DNA from: Oscillibacter sp.
GTDB lineage: Bacteria > Bacillota > Clostridia > Oscillospirales > Oscillospiraceae
DNA: 64,000 nt
NCBI GenBank assembly: GCA_022652815.1
Contig: JALCRR010000001.1
Location: forward strand, 1-64,000
Direction: 5' to 3'
The number at the start of each line of letters is the position of its first letter. Positions within the stretch are counted from its first letter, which is position 1. Shown here in pieces: positions 58,461 to 64,000 of the stretch. The translations under genes and the position numbers were made by a program. The notes below the pieces were generated by a model. The model saw nothing but the letters and a program-made list of their open reading frames with translations. It was not told the origin of the DNA and did not search any database.

Positions 58461-59744
58461 TTATATGAATTTGTCCAGCTCCCGCTCGACCTCCGGCATT
58501 TTCTTGACCTGGGGATTGCGGAAAATCCGGCCCCGGGCAACGACCATGGCCGGTGTGCGCAGCGCGGTCAGATCGTCCAAGGGGTTTTCCTTCGTCACCA
58601 GCAGATCAGCGCACTTGCCGCCTTCAATGCTGCCGGTAACAGTGCCCAGCCCCGCCAGCTCCGCATTGCGTCGGGTGGCGGTGTACAGGGCAAAGGCGGG
58701 GGTTACGCCGCAGTATTTGTGGAAGTAGTTGACCTCCCGCCACATGTCGTAGTGGGTGATGTAGGGACAGCCGGTATCGGTGCCAAGCCCCACGGGAACG
58801 CCGGCGGCAAGGCACGCCTTGGCGCACGCCACAATCCCGCGGAACACCACGTCGCCGTTGAACTGCTCCATCTCCGAAACGTGGCTGATGGCGCGGTCAA
58901 AGAGCGCGTAGGGCAGGGCGGGGGAGAGTGTCGCAATCTGGCAGGCGCCGCGCTCACGGAACAGCCGAAGGATTTCCTCGTCCGGCTGCGCGCCGTGCTC
59001 GATGGTGTCCACGCCGTTTTCAAGCGCCGCCCGGACGCCCTCCGGACTTTCCACATGGGCGGCAACGGGCAGACCCAGCGCGTGCGCCTGTTCGCAGGCG
59101 GCGCGAATGGTCTCCGGCGGCATCTTCAAAACTCCGGGCTCGCCCTTGGCTTTGGCGTCCAGCACACCGCCGGTAATCATCAGTTTGATTAAATCCGGCT
59201 TGTCGGACGCAATCTTCCGCACAAAATCCCGGGCTTCCTCCGGCGTGCGGGCGATGTAGGCAAGGGACCCGGCCATGTGCCCCTCCGGGACGGAGACGGC
59301 CATGTTGCCCGCCAGAATCCGGGGGCCGATCAGCTTTCCCGCGGCGATTTCGTCGCGGACGCAGGTGTCCACCGCCAGAATGCCGCCCACAGTGCGGATG
59401 GTGGTCACGCCGCTGAGCAGCTGCGTGCGGGCGTATTTGGCGCAGAGATTGTGGGCAAATTTCCGCCCGATGGGATTGCTGGTGACCATGCGGACGGTCT
59501 TGACGTTGTCCTGCTGCTTGTCCTTCGGCTTGCCGGAGGCCGGCAGATGTACGTGGAGATTGATGAGCCCGGGCATCAGATATTGACCGTGCAGGTCGAT
59601 GACCTCATAGCCCGTGAGATCGGCAGCGCCTTGCGGCACAACCGCTTCAATCGTATCCCCGTTTACCAGAACGGCAAGACCGGCTTGCGGCGTCATATCC
59701 TCGCTGCCGCTGAGCACCAATCCCCCGGTTAGGGCGTATTTCAT
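58461..59744 (-). CDS. Amidohydrolase family protein (imidazolonepropionase/prolidase-like)
   Basis: DLHGQYLMPGLINLHVHLPA, GVTTIRTVGG, VPVGLGTDTGCP; start ATG 59744. Confidence 0.88.
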   Translation of the reverse strand: MKYALTGGLVLSGSEDMTPQAGLAVLVNGDTIEAVVPQGAADLTGYEVIDLHGQYLMPGLINLHVHLPASGKPKDKQQDNVKTVRMVTSNPIGRKFAHNLCAKYARTQLLSGVTTIRTVGGILAVDTCVRDEIAAGKLIGPRILAGNMAVSVPEGHMAGSLAYIARTPEEARDFVRKIASDKPDLIKLMITGGVLDAKAKGEPGVLKMPPETIRAACEQAHALGLPVAAHVESPEGVRAALENGVDTIEHGAQPDEEILRLFRERGACQIATLSPALPYALFDRAISHVSEMEQFNGDVVFRGIVACAKACLAAGVPVGLGTDTGCPYITHYDMWREVNYFHKYCGVTPAFALYTATRRNAELAGLGTVTGSIEGGKCADLLVTKENPLDDLTALRTPAMVVARGRIFRNPQVKKMPEVERELDKFI

Positions 59745-59786
59745 AAAAATGCCTCCTCTGCATCGGAGCGCAATCCGCCCCAATTT

Positions 59787-59851
59787 AGGCAATCCCGCAC
59801 AAAGACCGCCTAACGGCACAGCCCCCGCATAATTTCTACGCGGGATTGCCT
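59787..59851. mobile_element. MITE-like element, copy C, with perfect 12-bp terminal inverted repeats
   Basis: AGGCAATCCCGC (59787-59798) ... GCGGGATTGCCT (59840-59851). Confidence 0.75.
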
Positions 59852-59977
59852 TAGATTTTCTTTGCTTTATTATAGGCCGCCCCGGCGGGATTGTCCACCG
59901 AAAACCGCCGACTTCTCCGCTGCGTCTTGCATCACGGGGAAGAAAACGGTATGATGAGAAACAGGAGATGACGACAT

Positions 59978-61021
59978 ATGCTTCTACGCGCCCCGGATTA
60001 TTTTGACCGCTTTCACTGCATTGCGGACAAGTGCCCCCGCAACTGCTGCGTCGGCTGGGAGGTCGTGGTGGATAACGACACCGCCGCCTATTTTGCAGGC
60101 GTTCCCGGCCCCTTTGGCGATCGGCTTCGCGCCGGACTGACGGTGGACGGAGAGGGGGAGCGGTGCTTTGTGCGGCAAAACCGCCGCTGCCCGTTTTTGG
60201 ACGGGCGGAACCTCTGCGAGATCTATCAAGTCTTGGGGGAGGAGCACACCAGCCGTACCTGCCGCCTGCACCCCCGCTTTACGGAGGATTACGGCAGTGT
60301 GCGGGAAACCAGCCTCTCCGCGTCCTGCCCCGTGGCGGCGGATCTGCTGCTTGGTAGTGAGGAAAGATTGACCTTCCCGGCCACGGGGGAGTTAGAGGCG
60401 GGGGAGTGCTGGACAGATGCGTGGGAGCCGCTACTGTTCGCCTGCCGGGAGCGGGCGCTTGCCATTTTGCAGACGCGTTCCCTGCCCATACGGACGCGGT
60501 TTACGTGGTTCCTGCTCTTCTCCAACGAGGTGCAGTCCGCGCTGGACGAGGAGCAGACGGAGGGCTTGCAAGACTTGTGTGAGGCCTACGGCGACCTGCC
60601 GGAGGAACTTCCTGCACTGGAGCTGACCGGCCCGGGACTGTTTCCGGCGGCGCTCAAAACGCTAGAGCGCCTTGAAATTCTGGAGGAAGACTGGCTGCCG
60701 CTGCTGCGTGCGGCGGAAGCCGCGCCCAGACGGAAGCTTCCCGACTGGATGCTGGAGCGGATGGCGGCCTATTTCGTGTTTCGGGACTTTTGCAAGGCCG
60801 TACGGGACGGGGATCTCCTGTCCCGGGCGGAATTTGCCGTGCTGGCGCCGCTGTGCGTGGAGCATTTGAGTGCCGCGGGAATTGCTCCGCAGGAGGCGCT
60901 GTACCGTTTCTGCCGGGAAATCGAGCACGATCCGGACAACCTGGCGGCGCTGCAAACGGCCTTTTGCGAGGATCCGGCGCTTGGTCTGCGTGCCTTTTTT
61001 TGGCAGCTGGCAAACGATTGA
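59978..61021 (+). CDS. Flagellin lysine-N-methylase (FliB)-like cysteine cluster protein
   Basis: YFDRFHCIADKCPRNCCVGWEVVVD, RRCPFLDGRNLCEIYQVLGEEHTSRTCRLHPRF. Confidence 0.8.
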   Translation: MLLRAPDYFDRFHCIADKCPRNCCVGWEVVVDNDTAAYFAGVPGPFGDRLRAGLTVDGEGERCFVRQNRRCPFLDGRNLCEIYQVLGEEHTSRTCRLHPRFTEDYGSVRETSLSASCPVAADLLLGSEERLTFPATGELEAGECWTDAWEPLLFACRERALAILQTRSLPIRTRFTWFLLFSNEVQSALDEEQTEGLQDLCEAYGDLPEELPALELTGPGLFPAALKTLERLEILEEDWLPLLRAAEAAPRRKLPDWMLERMAAYFVFRDFCKAVRDGDLLSRAEFAVLAPLCVEHLSAAGIAPQEALYRFCREIEHDPDNLAALQTAFCEDPALGLRAFFWQLAND

Positions 61022-61108
61022 CCGATTGCGCAGGAAGAGACTGCGGAAAATCCGCAGCCCCTTCCCTTTTTTGTTGTTACCTAAAAAATAAAATTTGCAC
61101 AAAAACAG

Positions 61109-61137
61109 TTGACAAATATCCAAAAGTGTTGTACATT
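61109..61137 (+). promoter_or_regulatory. Promoter of the structured RNA candidate
   Basis: TTGACA-N17-TACATT directly upstream of the structured element. Confidence 0.65.
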
Positions 61138-61143
61138 ATAGCC

Positions 61144-61370
61144 ATGGAAGGAGTGAGTCCAATGGGCTAGTTCCCAACGCGAACTCCACTGATTCCCGGC
61201 ACATCTGGAAGGAAATTATGCGAACACTTCAGGACCTTACCAAAGAGGAAACACTGCTCATACTCTGAGCCCGTACGGGTCCCCGGTTTACCGGAGAAAA
61301 TATTCCGTGCATTGATTTGTTTACCGTTCTTGAAAAGATACCTGTCGATTTCCCAATGGTCTCCTTCCAT
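61144..61370 (+). ncRNA. Candidate structured non-coding RNA
   Basis: Closing helix ATGGAAGGAG (61144-61153)/CTCCTTCCAT (61361-61370), extended by CCAATGGG/CCCAATGG; internal hairpins AGTTC..GAACT, GCTCA..TGAGC, CCGG-ttta-CCGG; no substantial ORF. Confidence 0.65.
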
Positions 61371-61425
61371 ACGTGTATCCTGTAGAAAGCAAGAGGTATG
61401 TCATTTGAGCGAACCTAATCAGAAG

Positions 61426-61475
61426 TGACCCCGCCAGCTCGTTGGAAGTTGGCGGGGTCGAATCTTTTATATTAT
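61426..61475 (+). terminator. Terminator-like hairpin downstream of the RNA candidate
   Basis: GACCCCGCCA-gctcgttggaagt-TGGCGGGGTC, then gaatcttttatatt. Confidence 0.65.
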
Positions 61476-61643
61476 AAAATCAAGTGTTTGCAATGCTTTC
61501 GGGCGTTTCAAACGGTAGGAGTTGTACCACATTTCAGATCATTTTGTGGTACAGCTGCTTTTTTTTGCGCCGTAAGGGCAAAAAGGGAGCCGCCTCCTCG
61601 CATGCAGCTGCGAAGAGGCGGCGAATGACAGTTCTAATTGATC

Positions 61644-62660
<1,017 letters not shown>

Positions 62661-62712
62661 TCAATAGACTCCTTTCAAATTGGACGGCCTGCACGGATGG
62701 TCGGGACCGTCA

Positions 62713-62753
62713 AAAACGTTTGCGTAAACGTTTTGTTAAACGATTGCATCGTT
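62713..62753. promoter_or_regulatory. Palindromic operator candidates upstream of gap
   Basis: AAAACGTTT-gcgt-AAACGTTTT (62713-62734) and AACGAT-tgc-ATCGTT (62739-62753). Confidence 0.6.
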
Positions 62754-62881
62754 AATATTAGCACATCTGCCATAGACCTTCAACTGTCATTTTTAATAAT
62801 GTTAAACCGATTACATTGTGCATTTTTTATAATTTTGCTGTCAGATTCCCCAAAAAAGGAGCAGAAAATGCGGAAAAGCAC

Positions 62882-62955
62882 TTGACGGCGCCCGGTGAAT
62901 GGCATATACTAAACTTAAGAAATTGATTACGCAAGTTACATAACGCTTACGCAAG
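62882..62955 (+). promoter_or_regulatory. lacI-type gene promoter with two TTACGCAAG direct repeats
   Basis: TTGACG-N17-TATACT (62882-62910); TTACGCAAG at 62927-62935 and 62947-62955. Confidence 0.65.
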
Positions 62956-62966
62956 AGGGTGAAAGC

Positions 62967-63983
62967 ATGAAAGTGACCATCAGCGATGTTGCGAAGATGG
63001 CGGGGGTATCCACCGCCACCGTGTCCCACACCATCAACAATACCCGCTATGTCTCCAGTGAGACGAAGGACAAGGTCTATCAGGCCATTTCCGAGTTGGG
63101 CTATACGCCGGACGCATCGGCTCGGAGCTTCCGCACCGGCAAGAAAAAGACCATCGGCTTTATTGTGCCCGATATTTCCAATAAATTCTTTGCCACGATG
63201 ATTGAATCGGTGGAAACCTATCTTTCCCAGCAGGGGTACCACTTGATTATCGCCAATACCAAGGAGAACGAGGAGCGGGAAGAAGTCAATATCCGCCTTC
63301 TATCTGCGGGACTGGTGGACGGACTGCTGATTGCCAGCACCATGGACAGCGCCGAGAAATTTGAAAGTCTGATTCCCGCCGGATTCCCGGTGGTTTTGGT
63401 GGATCGAACCTTCGATTCCAAGAATTTTTCCTCTCTGTGCGTTTCCAACTTTCAGCCCATTTACCGCAGCGTCTGCCGTCTGGCGGGCAAGGGCGATCAC
63501 AAGATCGGCATTATCGGCGGTCTGCCGCGGTTGAGCACCACCAAGGAGCGCATCTCTGCCTATCAGCAGGCAGTGACGGATTGTGGCCTTACCGTGGATG
63601 ACAACTTGATTCGCTACGGCAATTCTCTGGAAAACAGCGCCGCCGACTGTCTGGACGATCTTTTGGATCAGCACTGCGATGCCATTATCGCCACCAACGG
63701 CCTAATGGCCTCCGATACGATCATGTATCTGCACAAGAAGGGTCTGCAGTTGGCCAAGGACATTGACCTTGTCTGCTTTGTGGACTTCAACTCCAGCTTT
63801 TTCCAGATGTACTCCAACCAGATCGATTCCATTGTCCAACCGGTCGAGGAGCTTGGCGCTGCCGCTGGCGAGCAGATTCTCAAACGGGTAGAGGACCCGG
63901 AGGCACCCATTTTTGAAAAGGTGCTGACCTCCGCCTACCGCCCCTATAATCTGCCTAACTCCTGGAATCACTCTGACAGATAA
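62967..63983 (+). CDS. LacI/CcpA-family transcriptional regulator
   Basis: VTISDVAKMAGVSTATVSHTINNTRYVSSETKDKVYQAISELGYTPDASARSFRTG. Confidence 0.94.
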   Translation: MKVTISDVAKMAGVSTATVSHTINNTRYVSSETKDKVYQAISELGYTPDASARSFRTGKKKTIGFIVPDISNKFFATMIESVETYLSQQGYHLIIANTKENEEREEVNIRLLSAGLVDGLLIASTMDSAEKFESLIPAGFPVVLVDRTFDSKNFSSLCVSNFQPIYRSVCRLAGKGDHKIGIIGGLPRLSTTKERISAYQQAVTDCGLTVDDNLIRYGNSLENSAADCLDDLLDQHCDAIIATNGLMASDTIMYLHKKGLQLAKDIDLVCFVDFNSSFFQMYSNQIDSIVQPVEELGAAAGEQILKRVEDPEAPIFEKVLTSAYRPYNLPNSWNHSDR

Positions 63984-64000
63984 TTGCACCCCCATTTCTC

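Noticed and set aside
61142-61170. MEGVSPMG mini-ORF as a leader peptide
   Set aside because: Lies within the closing helix of the RNA candidate, no downstream same-strand gene to regulate.

Overview
A 64 kb chromosomal window from a GC-rich Firmicute, most likely a Clostridia/Oscillospiraceae-type gut anaerobe. Assignments are by reading only; no database search was possible. Most of it is ordinary housekeeping content: rnj, gdpP-rplI-dnaB-tilS-hpt-ftsH, a livJHMGF-type amino-acid ABC operon, pepF, an arginine deiminase cluster (arcA, OTC, YfcC-type antiporter), nrdDG, an LTA-synthase-like gene, pyrG, an M24 peptidase, a CBS-type Mn-pyrophosphatase, ilvE, a kor 2-oxoacid:ferredoxin oxidoreductase operon, cstA, gap and a LacI-type regulator. 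The most interesting signals are non-coding or very small. (1) A tryptophan-type ABC transporter operon has a UGG-specifier T-box leader followed by a 36-codon upstream ORF, MNLLTKRWRRWCWF..., whose stop overlaps the substrate-binding-protein start (ATGA). This resembles the T-box plus rtpLP logic of the B. subtilis at operon. (2) The adjacent paralogous operon instead has a 38-aa leader ORF with two Tyr-Tyr pairs, an intrinsic terminator, and a possible antiterminator pairing between the end of that ORF and the terminator. (3) A gene-free, strongly folded RNA candidate of about 230 nt lies at 61144-61370 with its own promoter and a downstream hairpin. Also notable are a MITE-like hairpin family, a recent 220-bp tandem duplication, NrdR boxes at canonical spacing, a MoxR/VWA/NifU/LRR module, and candidate LacI-family operators.
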